Origin: Bacteroidales bacterium
GTDB taxonomy: Bacteria > Bacteroidota > Bacteroidia > Bacteroidales > VadinHA17
Direction: 5' to 3'
DNA: 63,994 nucleotides
Assembly: GCA_021371855.1 (NCBI GenBank)
Contig: JAJFVL010000033.1
Location: 1 to 63,994 of the forward strand
Each line of letters opens with the position of its first letter. The first letter of the stretch is position 1. Made by a program: the position numbers and the translations under genes. The notes beneath the pieces are model-generated. The model was given only the letters and a program-made list of their open reading frames with translations, ran no database searches and was not told where the DNA came from. Below are positions 16,661 to 26,549 of the stretch, one piece after another.

Positions 16661-18142
16661 ATGAATAAGATAAGAATTATCGTTTTTATTACAGCTTTGT
16701 TTAGTTCACTGCAGCTTTCTGCGGTAGAATACAAAGCCTCTATGTTTGGCATCAAGTCGAACGGAACGACACTGAATACCACTTCTATACAGAAAGCCAT
16801 TGATTACATCAGTGAAAACGGAGGCGGACAACTTGTGTTTTATGTAGGACGTTACCTCACCGGCACAATTGAACTCAAATCAAATGTAACCATACGTCTG
16901 GAGGAGGGCGCGATTCTTGTAGGTTCAACCAATATCTACGATTACAACATCAATACTCCATACAGTTCGCTGGTGTATGCCAACAAACAGGAAAACATTG
17001 GGATAACCGGAAAGGGAGTTATAGACGGCCAGGGTCGTGATGTGGATTATAACCTTATTGACCAGATCCACAAAGGCATTATTAAGGATAATCTCGCAAA
17101 TGATCGTCCTTCAAGCCGCAGGCCACGTTGCATATACCTGCGTGAATGCAGGAACGTAAATATTTCAGGTATAGTTATAAGAAACGCAGGCGACTGGGTA
17201 CAGGTATACGACCAGTGTCAGAACCTGAAGATCGACAGAATAACTGTCGACAGTAAAGCATTCTGGAACAATGATGGTCTTGATGTAGTGGATTGCAGGG
17301 ATGTAATGATCACCAACTCATTCATTGACGCCACCGATGATGCCATTTGCTTCAAATCGCACGATGCAACAAAGATGTGCGAAAATGTAGAAGTACGGAA
17401 CTGCGTGGCACGGTCAAGTGCAAATGGGATCAAGTTCGGAACAGTAACCTCGGGAGGCTATAAAAACTTCAGGATCATTAACAACAAGGTGTACGATACT
17501 TACAGGTCTGCTATTACCATTGCAACTCCAGATGGCGGGACGATAGATAATATTCTGGTTGACAGTCTGTATGCCTATAATACAGGAAATGCAATTTACC
17601 TGCGTATAGGTGCCCGTTGGAATAAAGATCGTACCGGATCGATGAGCAATATTACAATTCAGAATTTATATGTCGAAGTTCCCGAAACAAAACCCGACGC
17701 AGGATATGAATATGAAGGGCCTATCGAAGATTTGCCACGAAACATTTCTCCGGCAAGCATAGTCGGACTTCCCGGCCAGGATATTACCAACGTGACACTT
17801 CGTAATATAAATATTGTTTATCCGGGTGGCAGCAATTCAAACTATGCTTATCGTGGCATTAAACCTGCTGATCTCGACAGCATTCCTGAGATGAAATCAT
17901 CATATCCTGAATTCTCTCAGTTCAAAGAGCTTCCTGCCTGGGGATTTTATGTACGTCATGCCAGAAATATCACATTTGAAAATGTGACTCTCACGACCAG
18001 GGACAAGGAATATCGCCCTGCTATAGTCCTGGATGACGTTAAAGGGGCAACCTTTACCGGAATGAAATACAACGAACCTGGAGGAAACAAAAAACAACTC
18101 CATATTTATAAATCAACGGGAATTGTTCAGAACAAAAAATGA
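16661..18142 (+). CDS. GH28-like polygalacturonase/rhamnogalacturonase, tandem copy 1
   Basis: A 493-residue exported right-handed beta-helix protein with signal IRIIVFITALFSSLQLSA. The N-terminal cap YKASMFGIKSNGTTLNT, then QKAIDYISENGGG, is typical of GH28. Candidate catalytic aspartates lie in NNDGLD (D205) and ATDDAICFKS (D226, D227). The usual GHG histidine motif is replaced by SSANGIKFG (residues 252-260), so it is a divergent member, possibly acting on a rhamnogalacturonan backbone. It is the first of three tandem paralogues and has the EDLPRNISPASIVGLP segment shared with copy 2. Confidence 0.85.
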   Translation: MNKIRIIVFITALFSSLQLSAVEYKASMFGIKSNGTTLNTTSIQKAIDYISENGGGQLVFYVGRYLTGTIELKSNVTIRLEEGAILVGSTNIYDYNINTPYSSLVYANKQENIGITGKGVIDGQGRDVDYNLIDQIHKGIIKDNLANDRPSSRRPRCIYLRECRNVNISGIVIRNAGDWVQVYDQCQNLKIDRITVDSKAFWNNDGLDVVDCRDVMITNSFIDATDDAICFKSHDATKMCENVEVRNCVARSSANGIKFGTVTSGGYKNFRIINNKVYDTYRSAITIATPDGGTIDNILVDSLYAYNTGNAIYLRIGARWNKDRTGSMSNITIQNLYVEVPETKPDAGYEYEGPIEDLPRNISPASIVGLPGQDITNVTLRNINIVYPGGSNSNYAYRGIKPADLDSIPEMKSSYPEFSQFKELPAWGFYVRHARNITFENVTLTTRDKEYRPAIVLDDVKGATFTGMKYNEPGGNKKQLHIYKSTGIVQNKK

Positions 18143-18202
18143 TAATTGATAATATTCATATAAACGCATTAAAGTTAAATATATCACCTAAAAATAAAAG
18201 CA

Positions 18203-19690
18203 ATGGGCAAGGCAAAAATAATATCACTCTCCTTTTTATTGTTTTTCACTCTAAGTCTGTATGCTAAAGATTACAAGGCATCAGATTTTGGAGCGAAAGC
18301 AGATGGAATAACCCTCAATACCTGCTCGATACAGAAAGCAATCGATTACATTAGCGAAAACGGAGGAGGCCGTCTTGTTTTTGAAGCAGGCAACTATCTC
18401 ACCGGAAGTATTTATCTTAAATCAAATGTAACCATACAGCTCAATTATGGAGCAACCCTGCTGGGATCAACAAATCCGTTTGATTACATAAAAGACAAAT
18501 ATATTGGATGGATGTCAATGATCTTTTCAGTTAAACAGGAGAACATAGGAATCACTGGTCAGGGAACCATTAACGGCAGAGGTTTTATAACTGCCAACAA
18601 TATGGTGAATTACATACATCGCGGCATTTACACAGATCCTCTTAAACTCGATCGTCCGAACGAAACCAATCGTCCGCAGAACGTCTATTTCCGTGAATGC
18701 AAAAACGTGACCATCACCGATATCACATTAAAAGACCCGGCAAGCTGGAACCAGACTTATGACCAGTGTAAAAACCTTTACGTGGACAACATTAAGGTGG
18801 ACAGTAAGTCGTACTGGAATAATGACGGGATTGATGTTGTTGATTGTGATGGGGTTGTGATAAAAAATTCATACTTCGATGCTGCCGACGATGTTATTTG
18901 TTTCAAATCGCATGATGCTATGAGTATATGCCAGAACGTAGTTGTCAGCAACTGTGTGGGACGTTCCAGCGCTAATGGACTGAAATTCGGAACTGTCTCC
19001 CGTGGCGGATTCCGTAACTTCAAAGTTACTAACCTTACTATTTACGATACTTTCCGTTCAGCAATAACATTTGCTGCTGTCGATGGTGGCATCATTGAAA
19101 ACATAGTAGTTGACAGCGTACGCTCAATCAATACGGGTAATGTTATATATCTCCGCATCGGCGACCGGTGGAGCCAGGGGAAAAAGCCAGGTATGAACGG
19201 TATTACGATTTCCAATGTTTATGCAGAAGTACCTTTCACAAAACCTGATGCTGGTTACAATTATGAGGGCCCTGTTGAAGATTTGCCAAGAAATATTTCA
19301 CCGGCAAGTATTGTTGGACTGCCTGAATACAGGATACAGAATGTTAAACTTAAGAACATTGAAATCGTTTATCCTGGAGCAGGAAATCCTCTGTATGCCA
19401 AACGGGGTCTGACTCCTGCAGAACTTGACAGTATTCCTGAAATGCGGACTGCTTATCCGGAGTTTTCACAATTCAAGGAGCTCCCGGCATGGGGAATATA
19501 TATCCGTCACGCTGATGGTATAGAGCTCGAGAATGTCACATTCACAGCTTTAAAGAAAGATTACCGGCCCGGCATTGTGATGGATGATGTTAAAGGGGCG
19601 TCATTAAAAGGGACAAAATTCAATGAACCCGGAAGCGAAGGCAAAAAGCAGATAGTTCAATACAAATCAGAGAATGTGACTATTGAGTAG
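18203..19690 (+). CDS. GH28-like polygalacturonase/rhamnogalacturonase, tandem copy 2
   Basis: A 495-residue paralogue of the preceding gene, with a signal peptide ending near LSLYA. It keeps the cap (KDYKASDFGAKADGITLNT), the acids NNDGIDVVDC and DAADDVICFKS, and the same SSANGLKFGT in place of the canonical histidine motif. Strong conservation with copy 1 to the C terminus (EDLPRNISPASIVGLP, PEFSQFKELPAWGIYIRHA) points to gene duplication. Differences in the middle (for example around residues 95-150) suggest distinct substrate specificity. It is probably cotranscribed with its neighbours. Confidence 0.85.
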   Translation: MGKAKIISLSFLLFFTLSLYAKDYKASDFGAKADGITLNTCSIQKAIDYISENGGGRLVFEAGNYLTGSIYLKSNVTIQLNYGATLLGSTNPFDYIKDKYIGWMSMIFSVKQENIGITGQGTINGRGFITANNMVNYIHRGIYTDPLKLDRPNETNRPQNVYFRECKNVTITDITLKDPASWNQTYDQCKNLYVDNIKVDSKSYWNNDGIDVVDCDGVVIKNSYFDAADDVICFKSHDAMSICQNVVVSNCVGRSSANGLKFGTVSRGGFRNFKVTNLTIYDTFRSAITFAAVDGGIIENIVVDSVRSINTGNVIYLRIGDRWSQGKKPGMNGITISNVYAEVPFTKPDAGYNYEGPVEDLPRNISPASIVGLPEYRIQNVKLKNIEIVYPGAGNPLYAKRGLTPAELDSIPEMRTAYPEFSQFKELPAWGIYIRHADGIELENVTFTALKKDYRPGIVMDDVKGASLKGTKFNEPGSEGKKQIVQYKSENVTIE

Positions 19691-19742
19691 GGATCTCTTA
19701 ACATAATGATCAACTATATTAAGCTAATTTAAAGATCAGACA

Positions 19743-20489
19743 ATGACTAAAATAAAAATATTAACACTTGCACTTTTGTCGACTTGCTTGATGCTTTCGG
19801 CAAAAGATTACAAAGCTTCATTGTTCGGAGTAAAGTCGGACGGAGCAACTCTTAATACCCGCTCAATTCAGACGGCAATCGACTATATCAGTGCAAATGG
19901 CGGCGGACGTCTTGTATTCTATGTTGGACGCTATCTCACAGGAACCATTCAGCTCAAATCTAATGTGACTATACAGCTCGAAGAAGGGGCAATCCTGGTT
20001 GGAACAACCTCTGTGTATGACTATTTTGGTATTGACGGGGTAAGAGCCATAATAATTGCTGATAACCAGGAAAATACCGGCATAACAGGAAAAGGTGTCA
20101 TTGAAGGACAGGGGACTGCCTTAGTGAACAATATTAAAACCCAGATTCAGAAAGGCTATATTAAAGAGACACCGGCTCAGGCATCGCCAATGTTGGTCTA
20201 TATGAAAGACTGCAATAACGTGACTATTGAGCAGATCAATATGTGGGACGCATGTGGTGATATTCAGTCATACAAAGGGTGTAAAAAAATAAATATCAAT
20301 AAGATATCAATTAAAAGCAATCTTTCTGCAGAAAGTAAAGGCATACTTCTGTCTGACTGTGACGGCGTTACACTTGTCGACATATATTTTAATACATCAG
20401 GTCCGGAACTTATTTATGACAGCACATCAAAAAATGTGTCGGTTGTAAACTGCAGAAACGAAAACGGAAAAGCAGTCAGGGCGAAATAG
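19743..20489 (+). CDS. Short GH28-like beta-helix protein without catalytic acids, tandem copy 3
   Basis: A 248-residue product: a signal peptide, then the same cap and first helix coils as copies 1 and 2 (KDYKASLFGVKSDGATLNTR, then SNVTIQLEEGAILVG). It ends where the others continue for roughly 240 more residues. At the aligned catalytic positions NNDG has become ESKG (197-200) and the Asp pair has become SGPE (219-222). The reading frame is intact with its own stop, and the coil pattern (KNVSVVNC) is regular. So it is either a degenerating duplicate or a non-catalytic binding protein. It is not a simple frameshift of a full copy. Confidence 0.8.
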   Translation: MTKIKILTLALLSTCLMLSAKDYKASLFGVKSDGATLNTRSIQTAIDYISANGGGRLVFYVGRYLTGTIQLKSNVTIQLEEGAILVGTTSVYDYFGIDGVRAIIIADNQENTGITGKGVIEGQGTALVNNIKTQIQKGYIKETPAQASPMLVYMKDCNNVTIEQINMWDACGDIQSYKGCKKININKISIKSNLSAESKGILLSDCDGVTLVDIYFNTSGPELIYDSTSKNVSVVNCRNENGKAVRAK

Positions 20490-20552
20490 AAATATTCCAT
20501 GATTCGTACTGTTGATAAAGCTTTGCGATATTATTGGAAAGATTTTATCCAT

Positions 20553-21986
20553 ATGAAGAGACTTACACTTTTTTTAATTTTTGTCTTCATGGTTTCAGAT
20601 GTTGCTAAAACACAACAGAAACCACCTGATGAAGATCGTCTTGCCTGGTGGAATGAAGCGCGTTTTGGAATGTTTATTACATGGGGTGTCTATTCTGTTT
20701 ATGGAGGAGAGTATAAAGGATATCAACAGGCAAGGGGAGGAGCAGAATGGATAATGAACAGGTGTAAGATTCCGGTCGCTGAATACCGCGAAACAGCCCG
20801 GATGTTCAATCCTGTAAACTATGATCCTGATGCGTGGGTTAAAATGGCCAGAGATGCAGGGATAAGATACATTGTGATTACAACAAAACATCATGACGGA
20901 TTTGCATTGTTCGATAGTAAGGCAAGCGACTGGGATGTTGTGGATGCAACAATTTATAGGAAAGACTTACTGAAACCATTGGCGGCAGCCTGCAAAAAAT
21001 ACGGGATTAAACTGGGCCTGTATTATTCGCAGGCAGTTGATTGGACCAATCCGGGAGGGGCCGCTGCCCGAAGAGTTATGAAGGAAGGCTGGCCCAATCC
21101 CGATTCGGCTAAAATTGATTTGTACACCCTTGAACATGACGGACACTGGGATCCTGTTCAGGAGACTGCAACTTTCGATGAATATATTGACCGGATAGCT
21201 GTTCCTCAGGTAAAAGAGCTTCTTACAAACTATGGTGATGTCTCCATTCTGTGGTGGGACTATGATGCCCAGATGAAAAGTGCTGAGGGTGCTGCCAAAT
21301 TAAAAGATTTACTGACTTTACAACCCCTGATCATCACTAATGACAGGCTTCATCCAGATTTTCATGGAGATACAAAAACACCCGAACAGGCAATACCGGA
21401 CAGGGATGCTGTAAAAGGGCAGAATTGGGAAACATGTATGACCATGAACAACTCATGGGGCTTCAAAAAATTCGATAACAGTTGGAAATCATCAGAAACA
21501 TTGATAAGGAATCTGGTTAAAATTGCCTCCAGAGGAGGAAACTATCTTCTGAATATCGGACCAAAACCTGACGGAACTTTCCCTGAAGAATCCATTCAGC
21601 GATTAAAAGAGATTGGACAATGGATGAAGGTAAATGGTGAGTCTATTTATGGAACAGAGGCCAGTCCTCTGGGAGTTCTGCCCTGGGGGGAGTGTACAAA
21701 AAAGGAGGGGAAAAACAGTACCATTTTGTATCTTTCGGTATTTAATTGGCCCGTTGACGGCAAATTGATTGTTCCAGGGTTAAAAAAAACGGTTATATCG
21801 GCAAAGCTGCTGGCTACTGGGATGAAACTAAAAACCACACAGAAAGGAGACTGTCTGAACATAAGCTTACAACTGGCAGCGCCTGACTCTGTTGCCAGTG
21901 TTGTAAAGCTTGAAGTAAAAGGAAAAGTTTCGGAAACAGATGCCTCCGGTTCAAAAAAGAAGTTGCAGAGAGGGGCACTTGATTAA
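20553..21986 (+). CDS. GH29-type alpha-L-fucosidase
   Basis: Start 20553 is chosen over 20499 because it directly gives a signal peptide (MKRLTLFLIFVFMVSD). The 477-residue enzyme has the GH29 start RLAWWNEARFGMFITWGVYS, then YIVITTKHHDGFALFDSKAS and IKLGLYYSQAVDW. The nucleophile segment is SILWWDYD, and GNYLLNIGPKPDGTF ends the barrel. A small C-terminal beta domain follows. It removes terminal alpha-L-fucose, as found on pectic and xyloglucan side chains. It sits 63 nt after GH28 copy 3 and 18 nt before GH92. Confidence 0.9.
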   Translation: MKRLTLFLIFVFMVSDVAKTQQKPPDEDRLAWWNEARFGMFITWGVYSVYGGEYKGYQQARGGAEWIMNRCKIPVAEYRETARMFNPVNYDPDAWVKMARDAGIRYIVITTKHHDGFALFDSKASDWDVVDATIYRKDLLKPLAAACKKYGIKLGLYYSQAVDWTNPGGAAARRVMKEGWPNPDSAKIDLYTLEHDGHWDPVQETATFDEYIDRIAVPQVKELLTNYGDVSILWWDYDAQMKSAEGAAKLKDLLTLQPLIITNDRLHPDFHGDTKTPEQAIPDRDAVKGQNWETCMTMNNSWGFKKFDNSWKSSETLIRNLVKIASRGGNYLLNIGPKPDGTFPEESIQRLKEIGQWMKVNGESIYGTEASPLGVLPWGECTKKEGKNSTILYLSVFNWPVDGKLIVPGLKKTVISAKLLATGMKLKTTQKGDCLNISLQLAAPDSVASVVKLEVKGKVSETDASGSKKKLQRGALD

Positions 21987-22004
21987 AAAATAAAAATTTT
22001 AAAT

Positions 22005-24341
22005 ATGAGATCTGTAGGTATAAAAAAGATTATTCTGATTATGAGTGCTAGTGTATTTACTTTAGCAACAGTGGCCCAGGGAGGGAAAGAGGACCTGACA
22101 CGTTATGTTGACCCGTTAATCGGCACAAAAGAGATGGGACATGTTTTTCCGGGAGCCTGCGTACCATTTGGAATGGTTCAGCTAAGTCCCGATACCGATA
22201 CAATACCTTATGCAGTAAATGGTAAATACAATGGACCTGTTTATCGTTATTGTGCCGGATATCAGTATAATGATAAGACAATTGTTGGTTTTACCCATAC
22301 CCATCTAAGCGGGACAGGGCATTCTGATCTGTCTGATTTTCTTGTTATGCCTACGGTAGGAGAGGTGCATCTGAATCCCGGAACAGCCGACAAACCCGAA
22401 AGTGGTTATCGCTCACGTTTCAGCCATAATACTGAAAAAGCAGAACCTGGCTATTACCGTGTAATACTTGACGATTACAGGATCAATGCTGAACTTACAA
22501 CCTCCGCTCATGTAGGATTTCATCAGTATACTTTCCCAAAAACCAATGATGCACATATCATACTCGATATGAACCATGCTATTTATAACTATGATGGGAA
22601 AATTCTGTGGTCATATATCAGGGTTGAAAATGACACCTTGGTTACCGGTTACAGGATTACAAGCGGTTGGGCACGGACTAACTATATTTATTTTGCAATG
22701 TTTTTTTCAAAACCAATAAAAAGTTATGGTGGTAAAAACGATGAAGATCTTGTTTATAAGGGGTTCTGGCGGAAGTTTGATCAGGAACATAATTTTCCTG
22801 AAATGGCCGGGAAAAAGCTGAGGGCTCATTTTGATTTTGCCACCAGTGATGATGAAAAAATAAAGATCAAGTTTGCAATTTCAGCTGTAAGCACTGAAGG
22901 AGCATTGAAGAATCTTCAGGCTGAAATTCCTGACTTCGATTTTGAAAGAGTCAGGGCGGAAGCCAAAAGCAAATGGCAGAAAGAACTCGGGAAAATCATC
23001 ATTGACGCTTCACCTGAAAAGAAAACTACTTTTTACACATCACTGTATCACACGTTTATCAATCCTGTTCAATATATGGATGTGGATGGTAAGTACCGCG
23101 GACTCGATCATAACATACATCAGGCTGATGGTTTTGTAAATTACTCTGTGTTCTCATTATGGGATACATTCCGTGCCCTTCACCCGTTGTTTACACTGAT
23201 TCAGCCAGAAAGAGCATCTGATATGATCAATTCGATGCTGGCTCATTTCGACCAGAGTGTCCATAAGTTGCTACCGGTCTGGAGCCATTTCGGAAATGAA
23301 AACTGGTGCATGATCGGCTATCACGCTGTCCCTGTCATTGCTGATGCATGGGTAAATGGTATCCGTGGATTTGACGGGAAACGTGCCCTTGCAGCCTGTG
23401 TGGCTTCGGCCACTCACCGGAGTTATGGGAATCTTGGCGATTACATGGATCTGGGGTATGTACCTTATGAATCGAACAATAACGGATCATCAATGACCCT
23501 TGAATATTCCTATGATGACTGGACAATTGCCAGGTTGGCTGAATCATTAGGCGAAAAAGATATCGCAGATGAATTTGAAAAACGTTCTTCCAACTGGAAA
23601 ATACTTTTTGATGAAAAGACAGGCTTTGTCAGGACTAAAGATAAAAACGGGAACTGGAAAACTCCATTCGACCCGATGCATACTGCCAATGAAGGCTTCA
23701 TAGAAGGAAATTCCTGGAATTACTCTCTTTATGTTCCACAGGATATCCCTGAACTAATAAAGAAAATGGGAGGGAATAAACGATTTGTCGAACATCTCGA
23801 TTCTTTATTCACCATATACATACCCGATAAATATTTTGCAGAAACGGAAGATATTACCCGTGAGGGATTGATTGGCTGTTATGTTCATGGCAATGAACCA
23901 AGTCATCATGTTGCATATATGTATAACTGGGCAGGACAACCGTGGAAAACACAGGAACGGATTCATCAGATTGTAACTACCATGTATCTCAACAAACCTG
24001 ACGGATTATGCGGTAACGATGATTGCGGACAGATGTCAGCATGGTATATCTTTTCTTCTCTCGGATTTTATCCTGTTTGTCCGGGGTCAGGGCAATATGC
24101 AATCGGCTCACCTTCAGTGAATCAAAGTATAATTCAGCTTGGAGCAGGGAAAAAGCTGACAATAAAAGCAAATAATCTGTCTGAGAAAAATATCTATATA
24201 AAGTCAGTAACATTGAATGGGAAACCCTTAAATATTAGTTTCTTTACACATAATGATGTTGCCGGTGGCGGAGAACTGATCTTCGATATGTGTGATCGCC
24301 CGAATAAGAAATGGGCAACAAAAACTATCCCTGATACTTAG
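22005..24341 (+). CDS. GH92-type exo-alpha-mannosidase
   Basis: A 778-residue exported enzyme with signal KIILIMSASVFTLATVAQ. The N-terminal beta-sandwich carries YVDPLIGTKEMGHVFPGACVPFGMVQ and GFTHTHLSGTGHSD, both hallmarks of GH92. The alpha/alpha domain contains GYVPYESNNNGSSMTLEYS, GNEPSHHVAYMYNWAG and GNDDCGQMSAWYIFSSLGFYP. Family members are calcium-dependent exo-acting alpha-mannosidases. A mannosidase is unexpected in an otherwise pectin-like enzyme set, so the PUL target may include a mannose branch, or the enzyme may act on a glycoprotein-linked glycan. Confidence 0.93.
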   Translation: MRSVGIKKIILIMSASVFTLATVAQGGKEDLTRYVDPLIGTKEMGHVFPGACVPFGMVQLSPDTDTIPYAVNGKYNGPVYRYCAGYQYNDKTIVGFTHTHLSGTGHSDLSDFLVMPTVGEVHLNPGTADKPESGYRSRFSHNTEKAEPGYYRVILDDYRINAELTTSAHVGFHQYTFPKTNDAHIILDMNHAIYNYDGKILWSYIRVENDTLVTGYRITSGWARTNYIYFAMFFSKPIKSYGGKNDEDLVYKGFWRKFDQEHNFPEMAGKKLRAHFDFATSDDEKIKIKFAISAVSTEGALKNLQAEIPDFDFERVRAEAKSKWQKELGKIIIDASPEKKTTFYTSLYHTFINPVQYMDVDGKYRGLDHNIHQADGFVNYSVFSLWDTFRALHPLFTLIQPERASDMINSMLAHFDQSVHKLLPVWSHFGNENWCMIGYHAVPVIADAWVNGIRGFDGKRALAACVASATHRSYGNLGDYMDLGYVPYESNNNGSSMTLEYSYDDWTIARLAESLGEKDIADEFEKRSSNWKILFDEKTGFVRTKDKNGNWKTPFDPMHTANEGFIEGNSWNYSLYVPQDIPELIKKMGGNKRFVEHLDSLFTIYIPDKYFAETEDITREGLIGCYVHGNEPSHHVAYMYNWAGQPWKTQERIHQIVTTMYLNKPDGLCGNDDCGQMSAWYIFSSLGFYPVCPGSGQYAIGSPSVNQSIIQLGAGKKLTIKANNLSEKNIYIKSVTLNGKPLNISFFTHNDVAGGGELIFDMCDRPNKKWATKTIPDT

Positions 24342-24413
24342 TGGGAAAAGTTTTATATTTAAAGAAAATGTTTATTTAAATCATTATAAATAAGTTATAT
24401 CTGTAGACACCAT

Positions 24414-26495
24414 ATGACTGGCAAATCCTTAAATTGCATTAAATCAATACCGCTTAATCTGGCAATTCTGATACTGACAGGAGTTGTTTTTACCTCAGAG
24501 GCGCTGTCTCAGAAACCACAACTGTCTGTTATTAACAAGGACGGATTGTATCTTCCTGAACTTTCATTAAATGGAAAAACTATTTTATCTCCACCATCTG
24601 ATGGCCTGTGGTCAATAGCTACAAGCTGGAAAAACAGCTGGCCTGATGACTGGCATCATGCATCACCAACATCCGTTGAACAATCAGGTGATTGGCAGAT
24701 CATTAAAGGTGAACTTATTCTGCCCCAGGGAACTTTCAGGATCAGGGATGCATACCGTTCTGAAAATGGATTATTCAAGTGTGTAAGGCGTTTCCAGTGG
24801 ACAGGGAAGACAGATATTGACTCAGTTACTCTTTCAGTCCGCTGGAGGGTGCCGGGAAAAGAACTTCAGGCTTTTTTACCCGGGATTTTGTATTATGGGA
24901 ATCCTTCCGGAGCAAAAAATACACCCAATTGTGTGGCTCATTACTTTGGGAAGGATGGTGAAATGGCAATATTTGAGGACCACCGCTATCCAATGCCTTT
25001 TGCCTGTCTCGAATCGGGTGGTACTGATAAATTCGGAGCTGTGCTGCACACTGTCCCCAGCTCTTTGCGTGACACAAAGCTTTTTGATCATTGGTGGTCG
25101 ATGGGAGTAACTGCACATGACGGCTATTCCGAGCTGGTTTTACTATCAGGTCCGATTACCTATAACGGTCAGAAGAGCGTAGCAAAATCGTTGCAGTGCG
25201 GGGCAATGAAATACGACAATACATTCATTAAGATGAGCCCGGGAATGGTCATAGAAAAAACTTTTTATATTGATGCTTTCAAGATTGACCGGACCGGAAC
25301 TGCTTTTCAGAAACCTGTCCATGATGCAATTGACCTTTATAAACCATTTTATGCTGAAGATCTTCCATCGTATTATGAGATCGTGGAATCAAAATATCGT
25401 ATGGCTCAGGCCCGATGGTCAGAAGGCGACAAATATGCGGGATTTAACATGTATGACAGGCCGGAAAATCCTCAGATCGTTATGGGTTGGTGCGGGCAGG
25501 CTGACTCTCCGGGGTCTGCGCTGCAAAACCTGAGATCTGTTCTGAAAAATGACCCTGAGATTGATGAGATGGTTCAGAAATCTATGGACTTCTTATCTTC
25601 CAGCCCTGTGTCGGGAGAAGGTTTTCCTGTGGTTTATGATTCAAAAAATGCGAACTGGAAAAATCCAGATCCTGTATCGATGGGACAGGGCATGTATAAT
25701 ATTTCCAGGGCGATAGTTGCTGCCCGCAAGAATAGAAGGTATGATACTGTGAAATGGGAAGAATTCCTGAAGAAAGCCTGCGATGCAGCTGCTGCCAGGA
25801 TCCTAAAAACTACATGGAATCCGCGTTCAACAGCGGAAGGCTTTTATATTGCTCCGCTTGTCATTGCTTCAAAACTTTTTAAATCAAACAATTATAAAAA
25901 AGCCGCACTAAAAGCTGCTGATTATTATGCAAACCGCCACATGGATATGAAAGAACCATATTGGGGAGGGACGCTTGATGCTTCGGGTGAAGATAAAGAA
26001 GGTGCCTGGGCTGCTTTCCAGGGATTCCTGAATGTGTATGAACTGACAGGAGATCACAAATATCTCTGCTATGCAAAACATGCCTGTGATGTTTGTCTGA
26101 GTTATACTGTTGTGTGGGATATTCAATTAACTCCCGGGAGAATGGCCGATCACATGTTTAAGACACGCGGATGGACAGTCGTTTCACCCCAGAATCAGCA
26201 TATTGACGTTTTCGGTGTGTTCTTTGCTCCTGAAATATACAGAATGGGTGTAATAACGAAAAACGAGAATCTGAAACGATTATCGAAAGTAATGTTCCTT
26301 ACCTGTGGTCAATTGACCGACCCGTATGGAAGTCAGGGGGAACAACTGCAGCATACAAATTTTGCACAAGCCGGTGACATGTCGGATGTATATCGTTTAC
26401 GCGGAGGATATTCAGAACATTGGACTGTCTTTTGGATAACCGCACACTTCCTTAATGCAGCAGCCCGGTTCGAAGAAATGGGAGTAAAATTCTGA
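24414..26495 (+). CDS. Unrecognised exported protein with beta-sandwich and alpha/alpha-toroid (putative glycosidase or lyase)
   Basis: A 693-residue protein with a signal peptide (LAILILTGVVFTSEALS). Residues about 35-310 look like a beta-sandwich (LSVINKDGLYLPELSLNGK, IKGELILPQGTFRIRDAYR). Residues about 320-690 are helical with repeating hairpins (FYIAPLVIASKLFKSNNYKK, EGAWAAFQGFLNVYELTGDHKYL, HIDVFGVFFAPEIYRMG), as in six-hairpin glycosidases and some polysaccharide lyases. I cannot place it in a numbered CAZy family. Candidate acids include those near MGWCGQADSPG and GGTLDASGEDKEGAW. It closes the enzyme run of PUL 1, so a role on the same glycan is inferred. Confidence 0.6.
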   Translation: MTGKSLNCIKSIPLNLAILILTGVVFTSEALSQKPQLSVINKDGLYLPELSLNGKTILSPPSDGLWSIATSWKNSWPDDWHHASPTSVEQSGDWQIIKGELILPQGTFRIRDAYRSENGLFKCVRRFQWTGKTDIDSVTLSVRWRVPGKELQAFLPGILYYGNPSGAKNTPNCVAHYFGKDGEMAIFEDHRYPMPFACLESGGTDKFGAVLHTVPSSLRDTKLFDHWWSMGVTAHDGYSELVLLSGPITYNGQKSVAKSLQCGAMKYDNTFIKMSPGMVIEKTFYIDAFKIDRTGTAFQKPVHDAIDLYKPFYAEDLPSYYEIVESKYRMAQARWSEGDKYAGFNMYDRPENPQIVMGWCGQADSPGSALQNLRSVLKNDPEIDEMVQKSMDFLSSSPVSGEGFPVVYDSKNANWKNPDPVSMGQGMYNISRAIVAARKNRRYDTVKWEEFLKKACDAAAARILKTTWNPRSTAEGFYIAPLVIASKLFKSNNYKKAALKAADYYANRHMDMKEPYWGGTLDASGEDKEGAWAAFQGFLNVYELTGDHKYLCYAKHACDVCLSYTVVWDIQLTPGRMADHMFKTRGWTVVSPQNQHIDVFGVFFAPEIYRMGVITKNENLKRLSKVMFLTCGQLTDPYGSQGEQLQHTNFAQAGDMSDVYRLRGGYSEHWTVFWITAHFLNAAARFEEMGVKF

Positions 26496-26549
26496 ATAAT
26501 AATTATCAGATAGAAGATACATTCAGTTTTTTAAAATAGTTGATATCGA

